From positions 1 through 55,000 of the forward strand of contig NW_026970714.1 in NCBI RefSeq assembly GCF_963678635.1: a stretch of 55,000 bases of DNA, read 5' to 3'. Position 1 is the stretch's first letter; the number at the start of each line of letters is the position of its first letter. The notes beneath the pieces are model-generated. The model did no database searches. It was not told the origin of the DNA and worked only from the letters and a program-made list of their open reading frames with translations. The stretch comes from Symsagittifera roscoffensis. Lineage: Eukaryota > Xenacoelomorpha > Acoela > Convolutidae. This document shows positions 33,204 through 43,059 of the stretch, piece by piece. The position numbers were made by a program, and so were the translations under genes.

Positions 33204-33534
33204 CCCGAAATAAGACCCTTAACTCGGAAACTAGCAATCGATGGAGGGTGCAATCGGACCGCGCCAACCGTGCCCCCACCACTTAAGTTTTATTGAAATA
33301 GTACCCGAACGATGCTAAAAATGTATTAACGATAACCAACAGTCGTTGTAGATGTTGTCCCTGTTGTTCTTGTTGAGTCTGGAACACGTCTTTCAGCTTG
33401 CCACTCTACCCTCCGTCACCGGCAAAATTGTCATTAACGTGCTTAAATACTCAAACAACACTCAAGGGAGGGTACCTAATCCACCACCAAAACACTCGAT
33501 CTTTCGATCGAAAAAGGTATAAAGCAATCTGAAA
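33204..33534 (-). repeat. repeat R1, inverted copy
   Basis: Reverse-complement match to 11906-12238. It lies in the spacer between the two GYP leaders, 70-100 bp from a piece of tandem unit A. Confidence 0.75.
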
Positions 33535-33631
33535 CAACGGCAAATAGGAAGGTCAGATCACATCTTGCCCGGAAAAAAAGTATGACCTGTCAGTTTATGT
33601 TTTTTTGACTGTTTTTGGTATTTGACATCCG

Positions 33632-33990
33632 GCGCGGGAGGTACTGATCCGCTCCGGATGTCACACTGGACCTTCATTCTGTATGGTCTCTTTAAGATAA
33701 GCGTCTTGTGATGTCTTTTTACCACGATAGACGGCTCCTTTTCTTTTTCTGTTGACTTATTCTCACCATGCTAATCCGATTGTCTGTTTTCTCTCTTTTC
33801 TTTTTTTTTGCCAATTTTGGCCGTTTTTCTGATTTTCCGGGAAATATTCTGTCGCAATTCAAAGTCTTATAATTTGAAAGTTCCATAAAATTCTTACGCT
33901 CCTTTTCATCACAATTTCGTCTATAACGACTTTGTCATATTTTCTCTACTGCCGCGGCGGGTTCGACTGTGCCAATCCGCGAAATGGCAC
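33632..33990 (+). repeat. third copy of part of tandem unit A
   Basis: Matches 12769-13126 in the same orientation, from GGCGCGGGAGG through GGTCTCTTTAAGATAAGCGT and TACCACGAT to GGTTCGACTGTGCCAA and TGGCAC, where similarity stops in both. It contains the left part of the segment that unit B lacks. Confidence 0.8.
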
Positions 33991-34199
33991 AAATAAAAAA
34001 GTAAATAAAGACGAAAAACTAGTTATACCCTCGTGTTATTTATTATCCCCCTAGTAGACCCGCAAGTTCCTTTTTCGACGAAAAAAAACTATTTTTTGAC
34101 CCAAACGCTAGACCCAAAAACTTTGAAAAAAAATTGTCTGTGCCGTGATCCTTTACATAGTTCAATCACTTTTTAAAAGGAACCGCGCTGAGAAAGACT

Positions 34200-35640
34200 T
34201 TGAAAAAAATATGAGAAATTATTTTTTCGACCAAAATTTCTTGGTTTTTGATTTTTGTCAATAGGTTTTGATCGTCCAAAGTTTAGGTTTTTTTTCACTA
34301 GAAGGTTGTTTACGTATCGAGCTTGGTTAGAAGACTGGTTTTGGAGAAACACTCGAAGTAGCTCTTTGGATAGAGATAGAGGCCTTAATATCGGAAAAGA
34401 AAGGAATTGGACGGTTCAAAATCGATAGTTTCCAATCAATTTTTTGTTTCTAAGCCAGCTTTTGCCCTATTCCAGTTCTGCAGTGGTCTACTCCGCTCAT
34501 TTCAAATTTTGTAAGCACTTTCAATGAGAGTTTTGAAAAAAGTATCTGAAAACCTATAAACCTATAAAAGTAGTGATAGAAGGCCAATTAGGAAAACGCC
34601 CCTTTAACTATTTCTCATTAAATCGAAATTGTTCTGGAACCATAAGTTGACGTACTTAGGTCAATAATTTTGAAAAAAAGAAATTTGTTCAGAAAACGTC
34701 AGTTTTGAGGGTTCAAGTTTGAGAAACCATCTGACCGGAAAATTTAGTTGACTGGTTCAACTAACCTAGTTTTCAGCATTTTAGTTGCGGCTTTTGTGAT
34801 GATAACTACGTTCAAGGTTCTGACACTAGCCGGAGACCTCATTGAGGCAAATTTAGAATTTCGGACGTTTTGGGGAACTCTTCGAACAACCCTCCAAAGT
34901 GAATGAACCCCTTGATAACCCTCCTAAAGACGTTTTTAGGAGCCCTCCGATTTTTTTTTACCATCCGAAGTAACCCTATGAAGTTTGTTGTGTCATATTT
35001 ATCCTCAGGAGTAATCATCTGAAATAACCTAAGCCTCTTGACAACCAGTAAAGTCCGCAGGAACCCTGCGAAGCCACTTAGACACGCCAAATAAGTAATT
35101 TTAGAGGTCTATTTTTTTCGACGCGTATTTTTTTGGAGTAAGTACACTATTTGACTCGGATATTGTGATCAACAAATCGGAATATTTTTAGGACTAGCAT
35201 TTTGGTAGTGTGGTTGCCTTGAGCTACTCAGTAGAACAGCTCAGGCAACCCGGTAAGACTTAAAAGAAGAATTCCGTGAGTGTACTAGATTTGAAACACT
35301 CACTTGAGAAGAGGTTTTGTTGTTCCCTACTCTCGTGCACTAGGACTGCCCAGTTAAGTAAGAGCTTTTGCTAGAACCCTTAGCACAAACTTTTGACGAG
35401 AAGTTGCCTTGAGCTACTAATTAGGTCAACTCGAACAATCGCAAAACTATCGTAGAAAAATCTCAGCGAACGCCTTAGAAAAAAAATTCAAATAAGACGA
35501 CCGTTTTTCTGGCCCTTACTCCTTTCAAGTGTTTCAAATGATAAAAGTATTTTTTTCAGGACTAGATTTGTTTGTTTCCTACTCAAATAATCACTGCTAT
35601 TTTACAAAAAAAATGCTTGGTTTCAAACTTGACGTGCTTT
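34200..35640 (+). repeat. GYP2 5' leader
   Basis: Inverted partner of 31470-33110 (see there). It holds a single copy of the roughly 180-bp unit that is doubled in GYP1 and a shorter series of AACCCTCC motifs. Open frames here (34839-35090 minus and 32359-32658 plus in the partner) are not conserved with each other and are not taken as genes. Confidence 0.6.
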
Positions 35641-35815
35641 GATAACCCTCTGGCGGTTTTCTGATATTGATACGCGAAAATTTTTCACCTGCAAAGTGTG
35701 TTTTTCTATATCATAATAGATTTTTTGTGTGTTTTTGCAAAATTTGTTCTCTTGATTATTGTGCCATTTGAAACTCTTCTTTTAATTTTATAAACTAGGT
35801 ACTTAGGTACTAAGT

Positions 35816-37790
35816 TTGGCTCATTTCTGGTCAGACCGTCTTCGAACTTGCGCACTGTCTTCGAAAATTTTTCTTACGTCACTGATCTTTAGACGTAAGG
35901 AAGGTAAGAAACCATTCGGGGAGATAACTGGGATAAATATGCTTAGCATGGGTAGCATGCAAAATTTGAAGTGGGTATGTAGCCAGTCCTCTGTGGGCAG
36001 TACCTCTGAAGCTTATCTCAATGACGCTAAGAATAAAAACCTCGATGATCATCTAATGATCGGAATGCGACTAAGGAGTCAATTGAACGTAGATAGTGAT
36101 CGGGGGCAATTCGTCGAAGCCTGAATGGTTGAACCAACCTATCTGGATCTCTTCGAGGATGGGTAAGAAACTTGATTCAAGCTGGCTAGCACACTCACAG
36201 GAATCTTGAACAGTAGCAAGAAAGATTTGAGAGACCAATGCGAGAGAAGAGCTCTCACCTAAAGTTTCATCGTCTAAAAAGAGACCAAGATTGACACTCG
36301 CTGAAGGGGCAATACTCACTGGCTTAACAAAGCAAAAGTGCGATGATTTCTATCATAAGTCTATTGAAGCGATATACAACGAATGCCTAGCTGCGAACTA
36401 GGCTAGCGGATTCCTATCTCGCTTCGTTGCTTCGATACCAACAAACTCAGATACAGAAATTACTCCAAGTCCATAACAAGAGAACATCAAAAAATCGGTG
36501 TCCGCTTCGCCAATGATGCCAGTGTCGGATGGTGTAACGATGGGAACAACCTGGTTTTTTGATAGGTTATTGATGTCGATGATTCACAGTGGGTTGGTGT
36601 GTCCTCAAGCACTAGGCTACAGCCTCAAATGACATCGTCGAATCTGGGTCAACGATTTGCCGATGTAATAGCAGGTCTCGAGGAATTGCCTGAAGACATT
36701 AAAATGAGGTTATGAAGATTTGATAAGAGGGCTCAATATGGCCACAAAAAAGCCCTGCAAGCTCAACAAAACGATCAAGTATCCAGCTGCCTGGGATTAT
36801 TAAGACAGGCACGTAGAATGACACAAGAGATTGAACAAGCTAGATTGAACAAATTAGTAGACGACGAAAATCTTGAAAAATAGGCTGGATGCCATAGCCG
36901 ACATGATGATGAAGAAACTTGATAAGTTTTTGACCAGCAACAATCAAGCAGATCGCCCAGATACGAACAAAAACAAACGCAAGCCATTAAGTGGCGTCAC
37001 AAACCCCACACACACAGAGGCACCCCCAAAACTGAGAGCGGAACACTTGAATCTAGAAAAAGACACCGGCCCGGACAGCCCTACCAATATCAAACAGGAC
37101 GAAGCCAGTTCGGGCATAAGTCGGAGCCCCCTCTAGAACACATTTGCCATCGATGTCCCACGTCAGATCAGTTACAGATACTACCGCAGTATCACATGTT
37201 ACTACGATGTTTGCGTCCATGTTCGAACCACTCAAAAAGTCTCTTGAAACGTTCATCACGAAACTCTCGAAGCTCCCTGTAAGAGTAAACTAATCTAGAA
37301 GAACACTGAAGGAGATCATACTATACAGGAACGAGTCAGACGGCTGCGTCGACACCTGGATAGAATGGATAAAGCTCCACTTCGATGAGGAAAATCTACC
37401 AAGGAAGCAGAGTTGCAGCGCACTGACAAGTAACCTAGAGGATACGGCTTTGATTTGTGTCATAGCAAAAAGGCCGCTCTGAAGATTTTTGAAAGTTTAT
37501 TTAATCGTTTTGGTTCCAGACTACAATGACATCAGGCAATGGTGGAATTCGATTAGTGGATCGACCACCATTCCCTGGATCGAGGGGTATTTGAAATCAG
37601 ACTGTACTCACTCTTTGGATGCAGTAGCTGATGCAAAAAAAACCGACCCTTTATTCGGAAGATAAGTCAGTCGAGCGCGTCTAATAAAGGAAGCAGATTA
37701 CAAATCAGATAAGGACGGCAAAGCAAATTCGATACAAAGAAGGTAAAAACTGTTCAAGAAAATGCTATTACCTCGAATCAAGCTGCGGTC
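35816..37790 (+). pseudogene. GYP2 gag
   Basis: Blocks in order: 35816-36124 (102 codons, few clear matches), STRLQPQMTSSNLGQRFADV at about 36608 (GYP1 SRTRLEPQLTSSSLG), a helical charged block to 37136, NESDGCVDTWIEWIKLHFDE at about 37332, SCSALTSNLEDTALICV at 37411, and CTHSLDAVADA at 37607 (GYP1 NCTQFWDAVADA), next to the zinc-knuckle position. Many stops are present. The copia element inserted about 120 bp further on. Confidence 0.55.
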
Positions 37791-37905
37791 TCTACTAACA
37801 CGCTCCAGGTGGATTAGGGCCTGGCGTCTTTAACAAGAAAAAGAAGTAACGAAGAATCGAAGCTTAAGTACGAATGTTATCTAAGCGAAGACTTTCGGGA
37901 TGGTC

Positions 37906-37910
37906 AATCA
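37906..37910 (+). other. target-site duplication, left copy
   Basis: AATCA directly before the 5' LTR of the copia element, repeated at 43048-43052 directly after the 3' LTR. Five-base duplications are usual for Ty1/copia integrases. Confidence 0.85.
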
Positions 37911-38155
37911 TATTGGTGATTTTTCCTAAGTGAACTGGAATTGATCTTTCTTATGCAATTCAAACTGAAAGATCACTTCCCGATCTTTGTTAAAATTAGC
38001 TGGTGAAACATGACCTTTAGTCAACAAGATTCGAGCAACTTTGTGCGGGTGATTTACCACATATATTTGATCTGATTTGCTACTGGAATTATCACTCAAA
38101 TCTCATTAATTTAATCCATATTAATCAACCGTTTGTCGCTGCAATGACCTTGATA
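37911..38155 (+). repeat. copia 5' LTR
   Basis: 245 bp, TATTGGTGATTTTTCC to GACCTTGATA. It shares long stretches with the 3' LTR (CAAACTGAAAGATCACTTCC, AATTATCACTCAAATCTC, TTAATCAACCGTTTGTCGC). The ends are not canonical TG...CA. The first two bases read TA here and CA in the other LTR, compatible with mutation from TG. Confidence 0.95.
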
Positions 38156-38169
38156 GGTTATGAGTCCAG
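38156..38169 (+). promoter_or_regulatory. copia primer binding site, half-tRNA-iMet type
   Basis: GGTTATGAGTCCAG begins at the base after the 5' LTR. The initiator methionine tRNA anticodon-stem region has the complement of GGTTATGGGCCCAG, used as primer by Drosophila copia (established knowledge). Twelve of fourteen bases agree. Confidence 0.75.
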
Positions 38170-39064
38170 ATGCCCAATCACGAGTGAGAAGTCAGGAGTC
38201 AAGATTGTCTGTTCGTTCAAACGAATAAGAAAAAAGAAAGCTGAGATTTGCAGTGGAGTTGTGACTGTGGAAATCACAACTTGAAATATACAACTGATCA
38301 GTTAGAGAACTGCGAGACTAGAAGCAGGCCAAAACAGCTTGGAGAAAGACGATTGATCAGACAGAGAAGTGCAAAGATAGAAGAAGGGCAACATAACTAG
38401 TAAGGATATGCAACTTTGACGACAGAAGCAGGGCAACCCAACTTCTAGAGATAGACAACTCTGACGATAGAAGCAGGGAAACACAACAGAGAAGATGGAA
38501 GACATTCAAAAAATACAAGAAGGGGCATTGAGTGAGCACAGCAGTGGAAGAAGCCCTACACTGTTGATTGTGAAAGAAAACTGAACCAAACTGATAAATT
38601 ACATGTTTTATTTGTAGAAGTTGCTGATTTATACTCAATTTTTGCGGAAGGAATAATTCGTTCGTACGCGGTTGCTTGAACGGGACACAAAATCAATCCA
38701 GGGAATACATTGCAATTAGAAGAAAAAGAAACTGATACCCCAGAATAAAAGGGCGAACTTCTAATTTGCTAATATATATATTACCTAGTATGAAGTCCAA
38801 TGAGGGACCTTAGCTTTACTCAGTTGCTGATGTATTATTCAGTACGCACTCCGTTTGGTTCCAAATCAGATTTAGGTAATCAAATATACTTGCATAGTTA
38901 TATAAGCGGGCGATATTGACATTTATCGAATATGATTTTGATGAAAGATAAAACGGGGTCATTGAAATTTACCTAGGGCAATACTTTATTTTTTGAGTTT
39001 TGGATTTGGGCTTAACTTTTGTGTGAGAATTAAGTCGAAAATAAGATTTCAGATTAGGAAAGAA
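38170..39064 (+). other. copia 5' untranslated leader
   Basis: About 895 bp without a protein-like plus frame. It contains four imperfect 45-bp units at 38292-38485. Minus-strand frames there (LPCFYRQSC repeats) are created by the repeat and are not genes. Confidence 0.7.
38292..38485 (+). repeat. four imperfect 45-bp tandem units in copia leader
   Basis: Units end in the pattern GA(C/T)(A/T)AGAAGCAGG-x-x-A-x-x-x-A; the last two are clearest (38396-38440 and 38441-38485). Leader repeats are known in other copia-like elements, where they can act as enhancers; that role here is inference. Confidence 0.65.
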
Positions 39065-39870
39065 ATGTCGAAAACTGATAGGATAGTTTTTTCGGGAAAA
39101 GAAGGAGCTTTTTCCTACTTTCAAGAGCAATTCGGGGCACGAAATTTTCACTTGAAGTTAAACAAGATTTTAGATGAGACAGTTGATTATAGAAATTTTA
39201 TGCCACGTTTAAGACCGAATGCAAGCAGTGATCAAAAACAAGCTGCGATAGATAAAGGAAAATAGATTTTTAAAGAAAAACAGTTGCATATCTGGTATGA
39301 ACTTGTGCAGGCTCTAGATAAGAAATCAGTTTTGTTTTTAAGAACTTATAAAGGCAATGGTAGCAAAGCTTGGGATGTTTTACGGAAAAAGTTTAAGAGT
39401 TTTGAAAGACCCAGGCTGCAAAAATTAATCTCCGAACTTACAACTTTGAAAAAGAATAGCAATGAAACAGTGATAGATTATTTGACTAGAGCAGATGAGA
39501 TTCAGAATAACTTAGAACAAGTGAACGAAGGAGTGAGTGAAAAAATGTTAATTTCAGTTTTTTTGACAGGACTTCCAAAACAGTTTGAAACCTTTTCTAC
39601 CATAGCTAAGTTTAGTAGAGATGAGAAAAGTTTAGAAGAGTTGAAAAGAGATTTAGTAAATTTTGATAGCGAGAGACAAGTAATCGAAAAATAGCATGCT
39701 TTTAATAGCTAGAACAGAGTTTGTTTCAAGAGTCACAAAAGAGGACATGTGTCAAAACAGTGCAGAGAAAACTTAAGCAGCAGACGAGATTAAGAAAATA
39801 GAAATTGAAAAATTCAGTGCTATGAATGCAAGAAGTTTGGACATATTGCAAAAAAATGCCAAGCAAAGAA
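39065..39870 (+). pseudogene. copia gag with two zinc-knuckle sites
   Basis: The chosen ATG (39065) opens MSKTDRIVFSGKEGAFSYFQ, the usual start of copia Gag; an upstream ATG at 38993 is in frame but atypical. In-frame stops lie at 39263-39265 and 39692-39694. The body has WDVLRKKFKSFERPRLQKLI, LTTLKKNSNETVIDYLTRAD and LISVFLTGLPKQFETF, matching the copia UBN2/gag family. Two CCHC knuckles follow: 39722-39763 (CFKSHKRGHVSKQC, second Cys changed to Ser) and 39818-39859 (CYECKKFGHIAKKC, intact). Gag forms the particle and binds RNA. Confidence 0.9.
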
Positions 39871-39874
39871 AAAG

Positions 39875-40130
39875 TTCATTAGTAAGACTAAACGAGAACA
39901 GCAGAACCTATTAGCGGAAACAGAGGCTCATTTTAATTTTCTAAGAGGAGTATTTCCGGGCGAGGACTCAGTTGTAGATTCTGGAGCTACCAGTAATATG
40001 ATTAAGGATCAGGACATGTTTGTTAGTTTAGATGAGAACTTCAAAGGATCGGTTAGCAAAGCAATTTTCTCTGAATCAAAAATTTTAGGGAAAGGTGAAG
40101 TTCGATTCAGAGTGAAAGATGAGAAAGGCG
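39875..40130 (+). pseudogene. copia protease
   Basis: In the gag frame. The active site VVDSGATSNMIKD starts at 39974, with DSGAT being the copia retropepsin signature. It is intact at this site and would cut the Gag-Pol polyprotein, but upstream stops prevent a full product. Confidence 0.9.
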
Positions 40131-41070
40131 AGGTTAAGATGATTGAGCTGAAGGATACTTTGTACGTTGCTGAAAACTCAAGAAATTTGCTGAGTGTATC
40201 AAAAACGAAGAAAACAGGAGCAGAAGTTGTTTTTGGTGCGAGCTCGTTCGTTCTCCAGGGAAATGGATCTTTTTACCCATTAAGAGAGGGAAGTGGTCTC
40301 TTTTTAGGGGACACTTTTGTAGGAAAAGACGAGTGTTATGTAGTAAGCACATTGAAACAGTGGCATTGTAGGATGGGTCGTAATAACTACAAAGATTTAA
40401 GTCATTTGGAGCAACATGTTGAAGGCATGAAGATTAGTGATTTTAAAACTGAGAATTGTGAAACTTGGGAGCTGAACAAAGCAAAAAAGAAGCCAGTCCC
40501 GAAAGATTCTTATACCAGGGCCACCAGGACACTAATATTGTTCACAGAGGTTTTTTAGGTCCTATCGACCCGATAGCAGAGGATGGACATAGATCTGCTA
40601 TAAGATTTATGGACAGTTTTTCTAGATATCTGAAATTTTATTTCATGAAGACGATAGATGAAGCAACAGAAAAATTGGAAAGGTTCATAGCAGACATAGG
40701 AGTCCCTCAGACTTTAGTTTCAGACGGCGCAGGAGAGTACATTGGTTAAGATTTTAGGCGAGTTTGTAGGAAACAAAAAATAAGACTGGAAACATCGACT
40801 CCTTATACCACTCAAGAGAACGGAAAGATAGAAAGGGTGTTGGGAACAATTACTAGTATGGCTCGCTGCATGATTTTTGATGCGAATTTATCGAAACTTT
40901 ATTGGCCTTATGCTCTTAATATGGCTACTGATCTCAAAAATATGTGCTTTCATTCTGCTATAGCAAAACACCCTACGAGTCAATGTATGGACAAAAAACC
41001 CAACCTTAATTTTGTGAAAACTTTTGGGTGTGTAGCGAACAGTTTTGTGGAAAAACTCACAAAAAACTAG
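40131..41070 (+). pseudogene. copia integrase
   Basis: The pre-integrase region continues the gag frame with YVAENSRNLLSVSK and QWHCRMGRNNYKDL (the usual GH is GR), then ENCETWEL, where the second Cys of the zinc site is Trp. A frameshift near 40500-40550 moves to the next frame. There the core shows VHRGFLGPIDPIAED, where the first catalytic Asp appears replaced by Gly, then LVSDGAGEY with the second Asp and TTQENGKIERVLGTI with the Glu. A stop at 40747-40749 and the frame end at 41068 break it. The family is clear; the enzyme is inactive. Confidence 0.9.
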
Positions 41071-41261
41071 ACAAAACTCTAGAAGGGGATTTTTTCTGGG
41101 GACAACGGGAAATAGTAAAGCGTATCTGATAGGAATTGAGAGAAGGAAAACTCAAAGTGCAAAAGTCTAGAAACGTTAATTTTGACGAATCTAAGTTCTA
41201 CTTTGAGAAAAAGATGGAAAGTGACGAAGGAGAAAGAGTAGTATCGAAAAGTGCTAAGGAA

Positions 41262-42238
41262 GTTTTAGTAGACCCTGACTGGCAAGAAGCAATGAAAAAA
41301 AGGTTGATTCATTAGAGAAAAACAAAGTTTGGGAACTAGTTAGAAATAGAGGAGAGAAGCCTATAGGCAGCAGATGGCATTTTGTTTGGAAGTACGGACC
41401 TAATGGCGAAAATTCCAGGTTTAAGGCTAGGTTTGTTGCTAAAGGTTTTAGCCAAGTTGAGGGAAGGGATTTTCACGAAACGTATTCGGCTACAGCCAAG
41501 ATGTTGGCCATAAGAATAGTCCTGAGCTTAGCAGTTCAAAATAGGTATCAGTTGAGACAGTTAGACATTAAAACTGCATACTTGAATCCCAAACTAGATG
41601 AAGAAATTCTTATCAAGCAACCTGAAGGGCTCGAGAAGTTTGATGAAGAAGTAAAACCTTTAGTTTGTATTCTGACGAAAAGTCTTCATGGACTGAAGCA
41701 GTCCGGTAGAAACTGGCATAGGACTCTAAAAAGCTATCTTCAAAAGAATTAGGTTTTGAAACTTCAGCTTTTGATGAGTGCTTGTTTGTTAGGAGGATTG
41801 AGGGAGAGAAAGAAGATTTAGTTTGCTTGTGGGTCGATGATATAAAGGTTTGTGGAGCAGACAAAAATTTCTGTTGCTGGTTTGAAAACAATATTTCTGA
41901 AAAATTTGAGTTAAGCAAGATAAGTGATCTTAAATGGTTCTTAGGAATGAAAATTGATTACTCAGGAAACGAAATTAGGATAAGCCAGGAGAAATATGTT
42001 GAAAAATTGATGTCAAGATTTAGGATGACCAAAGCAAAGCCGATAACGACCCCTATTGGTGAAAACGAAAAATTGAAAAAAGAAGATGATCATTTAGAAA
42101 GTAGCATAGAACAAGATTATATGAAAAAATGTCCCTATCGAGGACTTGTTGGTTGTCTAAATTACCTAGCTTCACCAAGTAGACCCCGACATTTGCTTTG
42201 CAGCAAATCTTCTAAGTACTTTTGTGGAAAACCCAGGT
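41262..42238 (+). pseudogene. copia reverse transcriptase
   Basis: Starts VDPDWQEAMKK, then GSRWHFVWKYGPNGE, FKARFVAKGFSQVEGRDF, LRQLDIKTAYLNPKLDEEI (first catalytic Asp region), KSLHGLKQSGRNWH, a stop/frameshift at 41752, then LWVDDIKV carrying the catalytic DD, DLKWFLGMKIDYSG and YRGLVGCLNYLASPSRPR. All standard copia RVT_2 blocks are present in order. Frameshifts at about 41300, 41752 and after 42200 inactivate it. Confidence 0.95.
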
Positions 42239-42788
42239 GAAAAGCATGGGAAAGCCGGAAAAAAATGTCTTAGATATCTGGTAGGAAAAAAGTTTACCTT
42301 TAATCTACAGGAGGGATAAGGCCTTGAGTCTTTTTAGCTATTTGGGTGCGGAATGGGCTGGAAATATAGACAATAGGAGAAGTACCTCAGGATATTGTTT
42401 TTAACTCAGTGACAACTCAGGTGTAATATGTTGGTCTAGCAGACTTCAGCGTTGTGTATCAACTTCAACAGCCGAAGCAGAACACAATTCTGTGGTCGAA
42501 ACAGTATATGAGGGAATTCATTTACAGGGCATACTTAGCGACTTAGGCATAATTTGTAATAGGCTTTTAGAGTTTTAGTTGATAACCAAGCTTGTATTGC
42601 CCTTAGTAAACACTCAATGAACCACGGCAAGACGAAGCATTTTGCCATAAAACTACACTTCCTTCAAACAGAAGAAGGTGACATTAACTTTTTTACCAAC
42701 AGCAAACATGCCTGCAGACGAATTGACAAAAAACTTGGGAAAATGCAAAACTGCATTTTTCCGAGACATTCTACTAGGAACCACCTAA
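42239..42788 (+). pseudogene. copia RNase H
   Basis: Broken frame with LGAEWAGNIDNRRSTSGYCF, ICWSSRLQRCVSTSTAEAEH (Glu block) and VLVDNQACIALSKHSMNHGK then KHFAIKLHFL, the expected C-terminal blocks of copia Pol. Several stops. It runs to just before the purine tract. Confidence 0.85.
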
Positions 42789-42789
42789 T

Positions 42790-42802
42790 TTGAAAGACGG
42801 GA
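42790..42802 (+). promoter_or_regulatory. copia polypurine tract
   Basis: TTGAAAGACGGGA directly upstream of the 3' LTR; purine-rich and in the position that primes plus-strand DNA synthesis in LTR retroelements. Confidence 0.7.
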
Positions 42803-43047
42803 CATTGATGATTTTTCCTAACTGAACTGGAATTGATTTTTCTTATTCAGTTCAAACTGAAAGATCACTTCCCGATTTTTGTTAAAATAAGCTGATGAAA
42901 CCTGACCTTTAGTCATTGGTTCGTGCAACATTGTGCGGGTGACTTACTATATATATATTTGATCTGATATGCTACTGGAATTATCACTCAAATCTCTTTA
43001 ATTCACTCCTTATTAATCAACCGTTTGTCGCTGCAGTAACCTTGATA
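42803..43047 (+). repeat. copia 3' LTR
   Basis: 245 bp, exactly the length of the 5' LTR, with a 2-bp gap and a 2-bp insertion offsetting each other internally. It ends CCTTGATA and is followed at once by AATCA. Confidence 0.95.
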
Positions 43048-43052
43048 AATCA
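43048..43052 (+). other. target-site duplication, right copy
   Basis: AATCA, identical to 37906-37910. GYP2 coding sequence resumes after it. Confidence 0.85.
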
Positions 43053-43059
43053 GTGTTAA

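Larger units (their letters stand above)
37911..43047 (+). mobile_element. Ty1/copia LTR retrotransposon nested in GYP2
   Basis: 5,137 bp with identical-length 245-bp LTRs, an AATCA target duplication, a tRNA primer site, a purine tract before the 3' LTR, and the copia gene order gag-protease-integrase-RT-RNase H. The LTRs differ at about 10-15% of positions by eye, so insertion is old. Stops and frameshifts disable every gene. Its gag, protease and part of RT share one frame, while integrase and the RT end need shifts. Confidence 0.95.

Noticed and set aside
11906-33534. R1 copies as the LTRs of GYP1
   Set aside because: LTRs must be direct repeats; these two copies are inverted and lie outside other repeats. 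Kept only as a flanking inverted pair.
38302-38638. Cys/Phe-rich minus-strand frames with LPCFYRQSC repeats in the copia leader
   Set aside because: The repeat pattern is produced by the 45-bp DNA repeats; the strand is antisense to the element.
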